DNA of 64,000 nt from Thiobius zoothamnicola (GCA_963678215.1 OY782758.1:434001-498000); one strand, 5' to 3'. Positions 8,634 to 17,852 are shown, counted from the first letter of the stretch. The notes: generated from the sequence alone by a model not told the origin. Made by a program: numbers and translations.

Positions 8634-9836
8634 ATGATAGCGTCTGTTGAAGAATCTTTAACCCTGATTTGCCGGGGAGCCGATGAAGTTCTGCTGGAAG
8701 AAACCTTAATCAAGAAATTACAGCGTGGTGAGCCATTGCGCATCAAGGCGGGTTTCGATCCAACAGCGCCCGATTTGCATTTGGGACATACCGTACTGAT
8801 CAACAAGCTGCGTCAATTTCAGGATTTGGGACACGAAATCTTTTTCTTGATTGGCGATTTCACTGGCATGATCGGCGATCCCACTGGGAAAAGCCAAACC
8901 CGCCCACCTTTGACGGAAGAGGATGTGGCGCATAACGCCGCCAGCTATAAAGAGCAGATTTTCAAAATACTGGATCCGGATAAGACGCAAGTTGTTTTTA
9001 ACTCGCAATGGATGAAAAAGTTGGGTGCGGCTGGTGTTATCCAGCTAGCTGCCCGTCATACCGTCGCCCGCATGTTGGAGCGTGATGACTTCAGCAAACG
9101 CTATAAACAAGGCCAGGCTATCGCGATACATGAATTCCTTTACCCCTTAATTCAGGGCTGGGACTCAGTTGCGCTCAAGGCGGATGTTGAACTGGGCGGA
9201 ACGGATCAGAAATTTAATCTGCTTGTTGGTCGCCAATTGCAAGAACAGGAGGGCCAGGAACCTCAAGTCGTCATCACCATGCCAATCCTTGAAGGGCTGG
9301 ATGGTGTGCAGAAGATGTCCAAATCGCTGAACAACTATATCGGTGTCATTGATCCACCAGACGACATGTTTGGCAAAATCATGTCAATTTCAGATGACTT
9401 GATGTGGCGTTATTTTGAACTGTTGAGTTTTCGTCCAATGTCAGAAATTGACGGGTTCCGCCAACAAATTGCGCAAGGACTCAATCCGCGCGATATCAAA
9501 TTCCTGTTAGGGGAAGAATTGGTCGCGCGTTTCCATGGTGATGATCCTGCGAATAAAGTGCGGAACAACTTTATTGCGCGATTCAGACAGGGCGCTTTAC
9601 CAGACAATATCCCGGAAGTTATGCTGGAAACGCAAAACGGCTCGCTGGGCATTGCGCAGGTACTGAAGGTGGCTGGCTTGGTGAAAAGTACCTCTGATGC
9701 CTATCGCATGATTCAACAAGGTGCCGTGCGTGTGGATGGAGAAAAAATAGAGGATAAGAATTTACAACTGGCCGCTGGTATGCAGTTTGTTTGCCAAGTG
9801 GGTAAACGTAAATTTGCGCGTGTTGAGTTGGGTTGA
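8634..9836 (+). CDS. tyrS: Tyrosyl-tRNA synthetase
   Basis: Class I synthetase charging tRNA-Tyr. With ATG 8634, preceded at about 7 bases by AGGA, it has 400 residues, matching the TyrZ-type enzymes of about 400 residues. A longer in-frame start at 8595 (GTG/ATG context) is possible but adds a tail not seen in the family. Visible motifs are HLGH (49-52), GDFTGMIGDPTGKS, GGTDQKFNLLVGR, KMSKS (227-231) and a C-terminal S4 RNA-binding domain from about residue 335 (ALPDNIPE to FARVELG). Confidence 0.95.
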   Translation: MIASVEESLTLICRGADEVLLEETLIKKLQRGEPLRIKAGFDPTAPDLHLGHTVLINKLRQFQDLGHEIFFLIGDFTGMIGDPTGKSQTRPPLTEEDVAHNAASYKEQIFKILDPDKTQVVFNSQWMKKLGAAGVIQLAARHTVARMLERDDFSKRYKQGQAIAIHEFLYPLIQGWDSVALKADVELGGTDQKFNLLVGRQLQEQEGQEPQVVITMPILEGLDGVQKMSKSLNNYIGVIDPPDDMFGKIMSISDDLMWRYFELLSFRPMSEIDGFRQQIAQGLNPRDIKFLLGEELVARFHGDDPANKVRNNFIARFRQGALPDNIPEVMLETQNGSLGIAQVLKVAGLVKSTSDAYRMIQQGAVRVDGEKIEDKNLQLAAGMQFVCQVGKRKFARVELG

Positions 9837-10014
9837 AGGTGTCGATGGTTTAACTCGAAGAGCATAGTATAATCGCAAGAAATCTAGAACCCCGTTGTAC
9901 CTATTGAGGAGTGTGGAATATCTGGTGCTGTCCCAATGACTGAAGCTATAGATGTAATTTTTGGCCATGCTATTTTGTTAAACTACTGAGTTTCGTGGTT
10001 CTCAGATATGCTTT

Positions 10015-10042
10015 TTGGTAGGCTGGCAGTTTGTTGTAAAAT
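10015..10042 (+). promoter_or_regulatory. Candidate sigma-70 promoter for the pectate-lyase-like gene
   Basis: TTGGTA at 10015-10020 and TAAAAT at 10037-10042 are spaced by 16 bases, 21 bases ahead of the ATG at 10064. A Shine-Dalgarno-like AGAGGAAA lies just upstream of the start. Predicted by eye only. The rest of 9837-10063 shows no convincing gene. Confidence 0.35.
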
Positions 10043-10063
10043 CGCCTCAAGAGGAAATTATCA

Positions 10064-11905
10064 ATGATCCGAAAATGCTTTACTATTATCTTATTGAGCT
10101 TTATATCTATTGCGAACACATTTGCAGTAGAAATAACATCGTGGAAAAGCGCTTATAAGCTTGGCGATGAGGTCTGGATAGAGGCTAAAGATTTACCAAA
10201 CAATGTGAACGACTGGATTGGTATTTACTCCATTGGGGAGAATAACCAATGGAAAAATGTGGTTAGCTGGGTATGGGCGCATGACACTTCAGTCACAAGC
10301 GTTGACCCGGGTTCATGGTATAAGTTCGAAGATAAAGACAGTGAGTACTATCAAGGAAAAGGGCCTTATCTGCGTTATTCTAAACAACTTCCTATTGGTA
10401 CCTACGAAGCTCGTTTATTTTTACGCAATGGATTTCACCAAGTTGCTAAATCAGCGCCATTTTCAGTAGTAGCGGATCATGGTACTCAACTAGAACTTAA
10501 TCAACGATATTATGAGTCAACTGACTCTATCACTGTAAGTTATACGGGCATGTATGGCGGTGATCAAGACTGGTTTGGGGTCTATCGAACTCAGGATGAT
10601 AGTACTTGGAGCAATGTAATGGCTTGGAGCTGGTCGGACGGTAGCGTCGATGGCGTCGTTTCGATTAGCTTCCAGAATTTACCGGCGGGTGACTACGAAG
10701 TTCGTGCCTTTTTTAAGAATTCGTTTCAATCTGAAGCTGCTGCTTCATTTCAGATTTTAGCGTCTGGAAGCGTGGTAGGAGCAAGACCCGTCACCCCGAC
10801 TCCCATGAATAAAGGCACATTGTTTGCCGCACCAAATGGAAATGGCGAGATGTGTACCAAATCGATTCCTTGCAGCATTGAAAAAGCGGTATCGAAACTA
10901 TCTGCTGGCGAGGTCTTATTTCTTAGAGGAGGAACATATCCGCTACCAGGAGGTATTGTTATCCCACGATCTGGTACAAATGCTAAACCCATCATTATTG
11001 AGAGTTATCCGGGAGAACAGGCTACCTTAGATGGCTTAATGGATTCTCCGGCAGCTATTATTGCCACACGAAATGCTCGTGCTGTGCCGGGAGTCTGGGT
11101 GCAAGATGGCATAGATTACATTCACATAAGGAAAATTGAAGTCAAGAATATGCGCAATGCTGGAATAAAACTTGACAGTAAACATAACATAGTGGAAGGC
11201 TGTAAAGTACATAATAATTACTACAATGGTATTCATATTACCAATGGCAATAATTTATACGCTGCACCTTATAAAAACGGTTTCAATATAATTCGTGATA
11301 ACCTGGTTCATGAAAATTCTGATGTAGGCTTATTCCCGTCCAACTTTGCTAACTGGCCTTATAATAATGGCAATAATTCTGATGGCATCTCCATCTCTTC
11401 TTCTCGAAACAATACGGTTATTTACAATACAGTTTATGCTAATTCTGATGATGGGATCGATACTTGGCGATCAAACTATTCTTTAATTGCCAATAACTTT
11501 TCTTACGACAATGGTCGAGGGGATGGGAATGGTGATGGAATTAAGGCTGGCTCAGGGGTGGATAATATTAGCGGTCTTGGAGCCATTGTTGAACGCAATA
11601 TATCCTATCGTAATAAAGCCCGAGGTTTTAACTATAATGGCGGGACCAATGTCACTTTCCGTTACAACACGTCGTATGACAATCGTGCAACAGGCTTTAA
11701 AACGGATGATAATACGATTGTTGAGCGCAATATTTCTTCCAGTGCGAATGGTAACTCGCTCATCAGTGTTAGAGCAATGCACGATAGCAATTCTTGGCAA
11801 GAAAATAGCTTAGTGCGATTCAAAAGCATCAACCCTGACTCAGTTCATTTTTTACATCCTGTTGACGGTAGTGTCTTTACGTCCATGGGTGTTTTTGCTG
11901 ACTAA
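10064..11905 (+). CDS. Secreted polysaccharide-lyase family 9-like (pectate lyase) protein
   Basis: Likely exported beta-helix enzyme that cleaves acidic polysaccharide by Ca-dependent elimination. It has 613 residues with a signal peptide (1-22, ending TFAVE). Two tandem Ig-like modules follow (about 23-125 and 130-235), each with a DW(I/F)G(I/V)Y motif and a W-rich core. From about 250 a right-handed parallel beta-helix starts (GEVLFLRGGTYPL). The pattern of the PL9 active site is visible: Asp440 (NSDGIS), Asp462-Asp463-x-x-Asp466 (DDGID) as Ca ligands, and Lys494 (GDGIKAG) as candidate base. The spacing resembles that of Dickeya Pel9A. The gene is AT-rich compared with its neighbours and sits alone, suggesting acquisition. 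The true substrate could be another uronic polymer. Confidence 0.75.
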   Translation: MIRKCFTIILLSFISIANTFAVEITSWKSAYKLGDEVWIEAKDLPNNVNDWIGIYSIGENNQWKNVVSWVWAHDTSVTSVDPGSWYKFEDKDSEYYQGKGPYLRYSKQLPIGTYEARLFLRNGFHQVAKSAPFSVVADHGTQLELNQRYYESTDSITVSYTGMYGGDQDWFGVYRTQDDSTWSNVMAWSWSDGSVDGVVSISFQNLPAGDYEVRAFFKNSFQSEAAASFQILASGSVVGARPVTPTPMNKGTLFAAPNGNGEMCTKSIPCSIEKAVSKLSAGEVLFLRGGTYPLPGGIVIPRSGTNAKPIIIESYPGEQATLDGLMDSPAAIIATRNARAVPGVWVQDGIDYIHIRKIEVKNMRNAGIKLDSKHNIVEGCKVHNNYYNGIHITNGNNLYAAPYKNGFNIIRDNLVHENSDVGLFPSNFANWPYNNGNNSDGISISSSRNNTVIYNTVYANSDDGIDTWRSNYSLIANNFSYDNGRGDGNGDGIKAGSGVDNISGLGAIVERNISYRNKARGFNYNGGTNVTFRYNTSYDNRATGFKTDDNTIVERNISSSANGNSLISVRAMHDSNSWQENSLVRFKSINPDSVHFLHPVDGSVFTSMGVFAD

Positions 11906-11946
11906 CATGGTTAAGGTCAATCGCTGATTGATTGATCGGATTGCTT

Positions 11947-11976
11947 CAATCTCACCCAAATCTGGGTGAGAGATTG
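11947..11976. terminator. Inverted repeat downstream of the PL9-like gene
   Basis: TCTCACCCA and TGGGTGAGA pair around a four-base loop, and outer CAAT/ATTG can extend the stem past a two-base bulge. There is no T tract on either side. It could be a factor-dependent terminator or an mRNA-protecting hairpin 41 bases after the stop. Confidence 0.4.
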
Positions 11977-12001
11977 CCAAGTAATTTATGGATAGTTATG
12001 T

Positions 12002-12289
12002 TTAGAGGCAGCTTGCGCATGGCGCAAGCTGCTCCAGCCGATGTTTGTCAAGGTAGTTGTCGTAAAACTCGGTCGGTAGTATTACCACCTTAGCGAGGTG
12101 TTCGGCAGGATTAGACCACTTCACTTGCCTGTGGGCCAGGCGCACCTTTGTCGGTGGAGCTTTGGGAGCATTAGGCGCTGATTTCACATTTGGATGGTTT
12201 TTCTGATGAACATTGAAAAAATCAGTGATTTTCAGATCAAGAAAACAAGAGAAGAATATGACGAAGCTCCAAAAATCTTGATAGAGCAT
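12002..12289 (-). pseudogene. Possible gene remnant of unknown family
   Basis: This minus-strand frame of 95 codons overlaps the start of the opposite gene at 12206. Only its C-terminal part (about residues 33-95, from KSAPNAPKAPPTKVRL to LAPCASCL) looks protein-like, and it is GC-richer than the surrounding DNA. The N-terminal part is the antisense of the plus-strand gene and has no credible start signal. I do not recognise the family. It could be the tail of a gene whose front was removed when the islet formed, or it may not be coding. Confidence 0.25.
12008..12032. repeat. Perfect 11-bp palindrome with 3-base loop
   Basis: GCAGCTTGCGC and GCGCAAGCTGC flank ATG, giving a very stable hairpin. 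No T run follows in either direction. It lies at the boundary between the AT-rich lyase gene and the GC-richer remnant. It may be a transcription stop, a REP-like unit or the scar of a mobile element. Confidence 0.5.
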
Positions 12290-12658
12290 CTGAAATCAGA
12301 AAGCCAGATTGAGATTCCAGGAAAAATACTTGAGGCGCAATATCGTGTCGGTGAGAATTTCCTTATTTTCGTGACAGAAGGAAATCCCTTTGAAGAAGCT
12401 TTATACCTATATTACTTTAATAAGAGCCTTGAGATAATAGATTCTTTAGAGCTTTCCGCAATGTATACTGAAGGTATGCTGAGAAATCTCTCAGTTATCA
12501 ATCCCGATGTCATTAAATTCTCTTTCTTCGAGAGTCAAGAAGAATGGACGTTGAAGATATTGGCGAATCCCAGATTTGTATTCTGGGACAATTTGTATCC
12601 AGTTAAGAGAAGACTATCTATTTTCCGGAAGAACTGGCTAAGTCTAAAGCAATCCTAA
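12206..12658 (+). CDS. Hypothetical protein of an accessory islet
   Basis: A 150-residue acidic cytoplasmic protein with no signal peptide or membrane segment. I do not recognise a domain. The sequence is rich in Lys, Glu, Ile and Phe (for example KKTREEYDEAPKIL, FFESQEEWTLKIL, RFVFWDNLYPVKRR). It reads like the small alpha/beta immunity or SMI1-like proteins of contact-toxin loci, but no toxin gene is adjacent, so this is only a resemblance. The start is ATG 12206; an in-frame ATG 12 bases upstream is possible. Base composition is AT-rich like the preceding lyase gene. It converges on the NAGGN amidotransferase gene with 32 bases between. Confidence 0.6.
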   Translation: MNIEKISDFQIKKTREEYDEAPKILIEHLKSESQIEIPGKILEAQYRVGENFLIFVTEGNPFEEALYLYYFNKSLEIIDSLELSAMYTEGMLRNLSVINPDVIKFSFFESQEEWTLKILANPRFVFWDNLYPVKRRLSIFRKNWLSLKQS

Positions 12659-12690
12659 TGCCAAATAACAAGTCAGTGATTACCAAGTTA

Positions 12691-14457
12691 TTAAAGGTTT
12701 CTTTGCAGCCAAAGTTCCAGTAAGGCCAAGTGCCATAATTTATTTCCCATGATACGGGTATGGTGCATTTCCGGCGCGTCAAGCAGTTGGTTGATATAAC
12801 CACGCTGGAATAACCCGCGTTCGAGGCAGGCTTTCGAGTTCAGGATATCGCGCATAAAGTCAAGAAATTGACCACGGACGTATTTCAGCGCCGGCATTGG
12901 GAAGTAGCCTTTAGGGCGATCAATAATGGCGTCCGGGATAATGCCGCGCGCCAGTTGCTTCAGCAGGTGCTTGCCATTGGAACGCAGTTTGATCTGGCTT
13001 GGGCAGCGTGCTGCCATTTCAACCAATTGATGGTCGAGAAAGGGGATGCGGGCTTCCAGACCCCAAGCCATGGTCATGTTGTCAACGCGTTTGACCGGAT
13101 CATCGACAATCAGAGTGGTCACATCCAGTTTCAGTACGGCATCCATGAATTCGTCGCTAAACGCATCGTCCAGCCGCTTGGCGATAAAATCACTGGTATA
13201 GTCCGTTCCTTGATAGGCTGGCGCGAGCATACGCAGGATTTCAGTATGGTCACGATCAAAGTAGTGTTTGCTGAAGCGTTGCAAGCGTGAACCGGTGGTT
13301 TCCGCCACCATACGTGGGTACCAAAAATAGCCGCCAAAGACTTCATCGGCGCCCTGTCCGGACTGGACGACTTTAATATGCCGGGATACTTGTTCCGATA
13401 GCAGGTAAAAAGCGACGGCGTCTTGTCCAAACATAGGTTCAGCCATGGCGTCGATTGCTTCAGGCAGGCGCGCCAAGACCTGATGATTGGGAACCAGAAA
13501 TTTGTGATGAATGGGTTGGTATTGCTCAACAATCTGGTCAGAAAACTCAAACTCACTGCCTTTTTCTTCCGGTTGATCTTCAAAACCAACCGAGAACGTA
13601 TGCAGATCTGGTAAACCAATCTGGTTCAGCAAGGCGACCAACAAACTGGAATCCAATCCACCCGATAACAGGACGCCAACCGGTACATCCGCCACGTCAT
13701 TGCGCCGACGGATAGCCTCAATCAATGCGTGACGGATTTGTTCAACCCATTCATCGTCAGTATGGTTATGTTCGCCACGACGCGCATCCAGTTCCCAATA
13801 ACGTCGCAATTGATGGCGTCCATCTGCGTGGATCGTCAAACTGTGGGCTGGCTCCAATTTGCGGATGCTTTTCAGAATCGTGTGCGGTGCTGGGGTGACG
13901 GCATGTAGCGTGTATTGAAAATGCAGTCCGATGGGATCGATAGTGGCGTCGATTCCATCGGTTGCCATCAGCGCTTGGGTGTTGGAGGCGAATCGAAAAA
14001 ATCGGCTAGTGTGCGTGTAGTAGAAGGGCTTAATGCCGAACCGGTCGCGCGCGGCGAACAACTGTTGTTTTTCACCATCCCAAAGCGCGAAGGCGAACAT
14101 GCCATGCAGATGTTGCGGGCATGCTTCGCCCCATTCGCGGTAGGCTTTAAGAATGACTTCGGTATCCCCATTGGAGCGGAATTGGTGCCCTTTGGCTTGT
14201 AATTCAGCGCGTAACTCACGGTAGTTGTAAATTGCTCCATTGAAGGTCAGGCAGATGTCCTGGTCAGGCATTGGTTGGTGGGACAGGTCGGACAAGTCAA
14301 TGACGGATAAACGACGATGCCCCAAAGCGATGACGCCATCTGACCATTGTCCCTGATCATCCGGGCCTCGTTTCTCCAGACGCTTGAGCATGTGGGTGAT
14401 GCGTTGATGGGGGACAGGTTGTTGGTCAAAGCGCAGTTCGCCGCAAATGCCGCACAT
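12691..14457 (-). CDS. Asparagine-synthetase-like amidotransferase, probable N-acetylglutaminylglutamine amide synthase
   Basis: Two-domain amidotransferase of 588 residues. The N-terminal class II glutaminase starts with the nucleophile Cys2 (MCGICGE) and has RGPDDQG and FNGAIYNYRELR. The C-terminal synthetase has the ATP PP-loop LLSGGLDSSLL (about 265-275) and GQGADEVFGGY. The segment LHAVTPAPHTILKSIRKL and the overall length point to the NAGGN amidotransferase group (osmolyte synthesis) rather than AsnB. That is a family judgement from memory. The usual partner, a GNAT-type N-acetylglutaminylglutamine synthase, is not next to it. It lies 6 bases after rseP at the end of a long operon. Plain asparagine synthesis remains the alternative. 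Confidence 0.7.
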   Translation of the reverse strand: MCGICGELRFDQQPVPHQRITHMLKRLEKRGPDDQGQWSDGVIALGHRRLSVIDLSDLSHQPMPDQDICLTFNGAIYNYRELRAELQAKGHQFRSNGDTEVILKAYREWGEACPQHLHGMFAFALWDGEKQQLFAARDRFGIKPFYYTHTSRFFRFASNTQALMATDGIDATIDPIGLHFQYTLHAVTPAPHTILKSIRKLEPAHSLTIHADGRHQLRRYWELDARRGEHNHTDDEWVEQIRHALIEAIRRRNDVADVPVGVLLSGGLDSSLLVALLNQIGLPDLHTFSVGFEDQPEEKGSEFEFSDQIVEQYQPIHHKFLVPNHQVLARLPEAIDAMAEPMFGQDAVAFYLLSEQVSRHIKVVQSGQGADEVFGGYFWYPRMVAETTGSRLQRFSKHYFDRDHTEILRMLAPAYQGTDYTSDFIAKRLDDAFSDEFMDAVLKLDVTTLIVDDPVKRVDNMTMAWGLEARIPFLDHQLVEMAARCPSQIKLRSNGKHLLKQLARGIIPDAIIDRPKGYFPMPALKYVRGQFLDFMRDILNSKACLERGLFQRGYINQLLDAPEMHHTRIMGNKLWHLALLELWLQRNL

Positions 14458-14463
14458 ATTAGG

Positions 14464-15822
14464 TCAACTGAACAAACGTTGGAAATCGACGTAAAAGGCG
14501 AGTGCCATTAAGCCAGCCAGTAGCATCAAGCCGATTTTCTGGCCGTTCTCCATCCAGCTTTCGGGCAACGGGCTGCCGCGAACAGCTTCAAGCGCGAAAT
14601 AAAACAGATGTCCTCCATCCAACATGGGAATTGGCAGCAGGTTGAGCACGCCAAGACTGATGCTGATGATGGCGAGAAATTTGATGAAGTGAACCAGCCC
14701 ACCGCTGGCGGTTTTGCCAGCCACATCAGCGATGGTGAAAGGGCCGCTTAAGTTTTGCACGGAGGCTTGTCCGGTCAGGATGCGCCAGAGCACTTTCAGC
14801 GTCAGCCAGGAGTATTCAGCAGTGCGCGTGATAGCGGCATCAAGTGCTTGTAAGGGAGGCAAGCGATATTCGGCGCGATAGCGTGCCAATTCGTCAGTCG
14901 CTTGGTTAGCGGCACCAATACGACCAATGGTTTCGCCATGGCGTTCATATTCAGCTGGTGTGAGCATGAGGGGTACTGTTTGGTTTTCCCGTTCAATGAT
15001 CAGATCAATGGTTTGGCCAGGCCGCGCTCGCACATATTCGACCCAACTCACCCAGTCGGCAATCGTCTCGCCATCTGCGCTGATGACCCGGTCACCCGTT
15101 TGAATGCCGGCTTGATGGGCAGCTTCGTCCACTATGATTTGACCAAAAACCGGGGGAATCACAGGGCGCTGAGGCTGAATACCGATATGTTCCAACAGGT
15201 TATCAATGGTGGAGATATCCCCCAATTGCGAGGCATCCAACTGGCGCCGCGCTGATTGATCATCAGCATTCCTGACCTGAATATCGACCACGCCTTGGTT
15301 CACTGAAGCCGCCGCCAATGCCTGGATGGTTAATCCCCAAGTTGGCGTTTTTTCCTGATTGATGGTCAAAATCTCATCTCCGGCAGTGATCCCTGCTCGC
15401 GCGGCCATACTGCCAGGTTCGACTTGACCAACGAGTGGTCTGATGCCGGTTTCCCCCAGCATGAAAGCTATGCTGAAGGCGAAAATGGCGAAAATGAAAT
15501 TGAATAAGGGACCAGCGGCGACAATAGCAGCGCGGACTTTGAGTGACTGACGGTTAAAGGCACGATGTGCTTCGTCAGTTGGCACGGCGGCTTCACGTTC
15601 GTCGAGCATTTTGACGTAGCCGCCTAAGGGGATGGCGGCAATGACATATTCGGTTTTATCCTTTCGGCCGACCCAGCACCAGAGTGGTTTGCCGAAACCA
15701 ATGGAGAAGCGTAAGACTTTCACGCCGAGTCGCCGGGCTACCCAAAAATGTCCAAATTCATGAATGCCAACTAAAATGACAATAGCCAGAATGAAAGAAG
15801 CGATGCTGATCAGTATGTCCAT
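14464..15822 (-). CDS. rseP: Regulator of sigma-E protease RseP (site-2 zinc metalloprotease)
   Basis: Inner-membrane protease that cleaves anti-sigma factor RseA within the membrane and clears signal-peptide remnants. The 452-residue protein has the zinc motif HEFGH (21-25) in its first membrane helix. Two tandem PDZ domains follow (about 115-190 and 205-290, with AGITAGDEIL and AGIQTGDRVI). The second catalytic motif LDGGH lies in the third helix (near 398), and a last membrane helix ends at YVDFQRLFS. Its start overlaps the dxr stop by 13 bases. In many gammaproteobacteria bamA follows; here the amidotransferase does. Confidence 0.95.
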   Translation of the reverse strand: MDILISIASFILAIVILVGIHEFGHFWVARRLGVKVLRFSIGFGKPLWCWVGRKDKTEYVIAAIPLGGYVKMLDEREAAVPTDEAHRAFNRQSLKVRAAIVAAGPLFNFIFAIFAFSIAFMLGETGIRPLVGQVEPGSMAARAGITAGDEILTINQEKTPTWGLTIQALAAASVNQGVVDIQVRNADDQSARRQLDASQLGDISTIDNLLEHIGIQPQRPVIPPVFGQIIVDEAAHQAGIQTGDRVISADGETIADWVSWVEYVRARPGQTIDLIIERENQTVPLMLTPAEYERHGETIGRIGAANQATDELARYRAEYRLPPLQALDAAITRTAEYSWLTLKVLWRILTGQASVQNLSGPFTIADVAGKTASGGLVHFIKFLAIISISLGVLNLLPIPMLDGGHLFYFALEAVRGSPLPESWMENGQKIGLMLLAGLMALAFYVDFQRLFS

Positions 15823-17000
15823 GAATTGTGTGCTTTGATGTGTCTTTGAGCGTAATGGCGGGCGGTGCGATCAATGGCGAATAAGTCGGATAATGTCTCC
15901 ACTCCGCCGGATGGCGTCTGCGCCAAAGTGTTTTCAATGATTTCGGGGATTTGGGTAAAACGAATCTTGCTTTCCAGAAAAGCGGCGACCGCAATTTCAT
16001 TGGCCGCGTTCAGTATGGCAGGTGCTGAGCCACCAGCCTGGATCGCTTCAAAAGCCAATCGCAGGCAAGGAAAACGGCGAGTGTCCGGGCGCTCAAAATT
16101 CAATTGGGCAATGGTTGGCAGATCCAACATATTGACTCCCGAATGATGTCGTTCAGGCCAAGCCAGGGCATGCGCGATAGGGGTGCGCATATCGGGATTG
16201 CCAAGTTGTGCCAGCATGGAGCCGTCGTGATAGGCGACCAATGAATGGATGATGCTTTCCGGGTGTACAACCACTTCAATTCGTTCCGGCGGCGCATTGA
16301 ACAGCCAGTGCGCCTCGATCACTTCCAAACCTTTGTTCATCAGGGTGGCGGAATCCACAGAGATTTTCCGCCCCATCACCCAATTGGGATGCGCGCAGGC
16401 CTGTTCAGGCGTTGCGCTTTGCAGCTTTTCCATCGGCCAATGACGGAAAGGGCCGCCGGAAGCCGTTAATAAAATGCGTTCCACGCCAACGTGATCCAGT
16501 CCATCGGCATAATTGGGCGGCAGGCATTGAAAGATCGCATTATGCTCGCTGTCGATGGGTGACACTGTGGCATGACAGCGTTCGACTTCGGCCATGAAGA
16601 ATTGGCCGGCCATCACCAGTGATTCTTTATTCGCCAGTAGAATACGTTTACCTGCGCGTATGGCGGCCAAAGTGGGGGATAGCCCGGCTGCGCCGACGAT
16701 AGCGGCCATCACTGAATCTGTATCGGTATGAGTTGCAGCGGCCTGCAGCCCTTCAGCGCCCGCTATCACCTGAATGTGCGGTGCGGGTTGTTTCAGTTGC
16801 CTGGCGAGTTTTTCCGCGCTGGCCGGATCAGCCATGGCGGCGATTTGCGGTTGATGTTGGAGGCATTGCCGACGCATTCCTTCCACGTCAGTATTTGCGG
16901 TCAGCGCTGTCACCCGATAACGTTGCGGGTGACGGGCGATGACATCAAGCGTACTGACTCCGATGGATCCGGTGGATCCCAGTATGCTGATCCCTATCAT
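15810..17000 (-). CDS. dxr: 1-deoxy-D-xylulose 5-phosphate reductoisomerase
   Basis: Second enzyme of the MEP isoprenoid pathway, making MEP from DXP with NADPH. The 396-residue protein has the NADPH-binding GSTGSIGVSTLDV (about 8-20), LANKESLVMAG, the metal-site SEHNAIFQCL, TASGGPFR and WVMGRKISVDSATLMNKGLE, all conserved. It overlaps cdsA by 4 bases (ATGA) and rseP by 13. uppS in the same operon uses products of the pathway. Confidence 0.97.
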   Translation of the reverse strand: MIGISILGSTGSIGVSTLDVIARHPQRYRVTALTANTDVEGMRRQCLQHQPQIAAMADPASAEKLARQLKQPAPHIQVIAGAEGLQAAATHTDTDSVMAAIVGAAGLSPTLAAIRAGKRILLANKESLVMAGQFFMAEVERCHATVSPIDSEHNAIFQCLPPNYADGLDHVGVERILLTASGGPFRHWPMEKLQSATPEQACAHPNWVMGRKISVDSATLMNKGLEVIEAHWLFNAPPERIEVVVHPESIIHSLVAYHDGSMLAQLGNPDMRTPIAHALAWPERHHSGVNMLDLPTIAQLNFERPDTRRFPCLRLAFEAIQAGGSAPAILNAANEIAVAAFLESKIRFTQIPEIIENTLAQTPSGGVETLSDLFAIDRTARHYAQRHIKAHNSWTY

Positions 17001-17818
17001 AAACTCATTTCCAGCGTATTGATGCCGAAAGCGAATGCTGGCGCTGAAGCGAGCATGCTGTCAACCCGGTCCAGTACGCCGCCATGTCCTGGCAGCAGCT
17101 CGCCACTGTCTTTAGCACCGGTGCGGCGTTTAATCAGGCTTTCCCACAAGTCGCCGCCCACCGATAGCAGGGCGACCAGTATGCACAACAGGATGCTGAA
17201 GGCCAAATTAATCGGTAGCCAACCGCTGAGCCATAAGCCAACCCCACATAAACTGGCACCAGCCATGGCACCGAAAACACCGGCCCAGGTTTTTTTAGGG
17301 CTGACCACCGGAGACAACAGTTTGCCTTTCCAGTGTTTACCGACGAAGAATGCTGCTGAGTCCGCCATCCAGGTCAATATAAAGAGAAACATCGTCAGCG
17401 CCGCGCCGTTCGGGTGATGATGGTATATGTGCATCATCGAGAACCAGGCAGTCAGCAGGATGACGCCACCTCCGATCAGCGTCCACCAACAGGCGTATTG
17501 GGATGGCGCGATGGTGCGGCGGCGGGTGATCAGCGCCAGTGTAACCACCAGCCACCACATCGTGGCGGCGGCTTGCAGCCAATAAGCCATGGCGCAAGCG
17601 GTGAATTGACAGAGAACCAACATGCCCAGAATCAGGCTGCACAGGTACATGGCACGGCGTATTGGATGGCGCAATTGCGCCAGTTCCGTCAATTCAAGCG
17701 CAGCGGCCAGGCCGACGATGGCGATGGCGATTGTAAATATTGCACTGGGCATCAGCCAGATGCCGCCCAGTACCAAAGGTCCGAGAATTCCGGCGGTGAT
17801 CAGGCGTTGGCGCAGCAT
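16997..17818 (-). CDS. cdsA: Phosphatidate cytidylyltransferase
   Basis: Makes CDP-diacylglycerol from phosphatidate and CTP, the branch point of phospholipid synthesis. The 273-residue protein has about eight hydrophobic segments and the CDS signature near the C-terminus: SLIKRRTGAKDSGELLPGHGG followed by LDRVDS. TWMADSAAFFVGKHWKGK is also typical. It lies between uppS (34 bases upstream) and dxr (overlapping). Confidence 0.95.
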   Translation of the reverse strand: MLRQRLITAGILGPLVLGGIWLMPSAIFTIAIAIVGLAAALELTELAQLRHPIRRAMYLCSLILGMLVLCQFTACAMAYWLQAAATMWWLVVTLALITRRRTIAPSQYACWWTLIGGGVILLTAWFSMMHIYHHHPNGAALTMFLFILTWMADSAAFFVGKHWKGKLLSPVVSPKKTWAGVFGAMAGASLCGVGLWLSGWLPINLAFSILLCILVALLSVGGDLWESLIKRRTGAKDSGELLPGHGGVLDRVDSMLASAPAFAFGINTLEMSL

Positions 17819-17852
17819 ACAAGCGAGTTGGTGAAATGCAGAGTCAGGTTAT

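Noticed and set aside
9762..9968. 68-codon minus-strand frame between tyrS and the lyase gene
   Set aside because: Overlaps the tyrS end, lacks a ribosome-binding site and shows no domain; the stretch looks non-coding.
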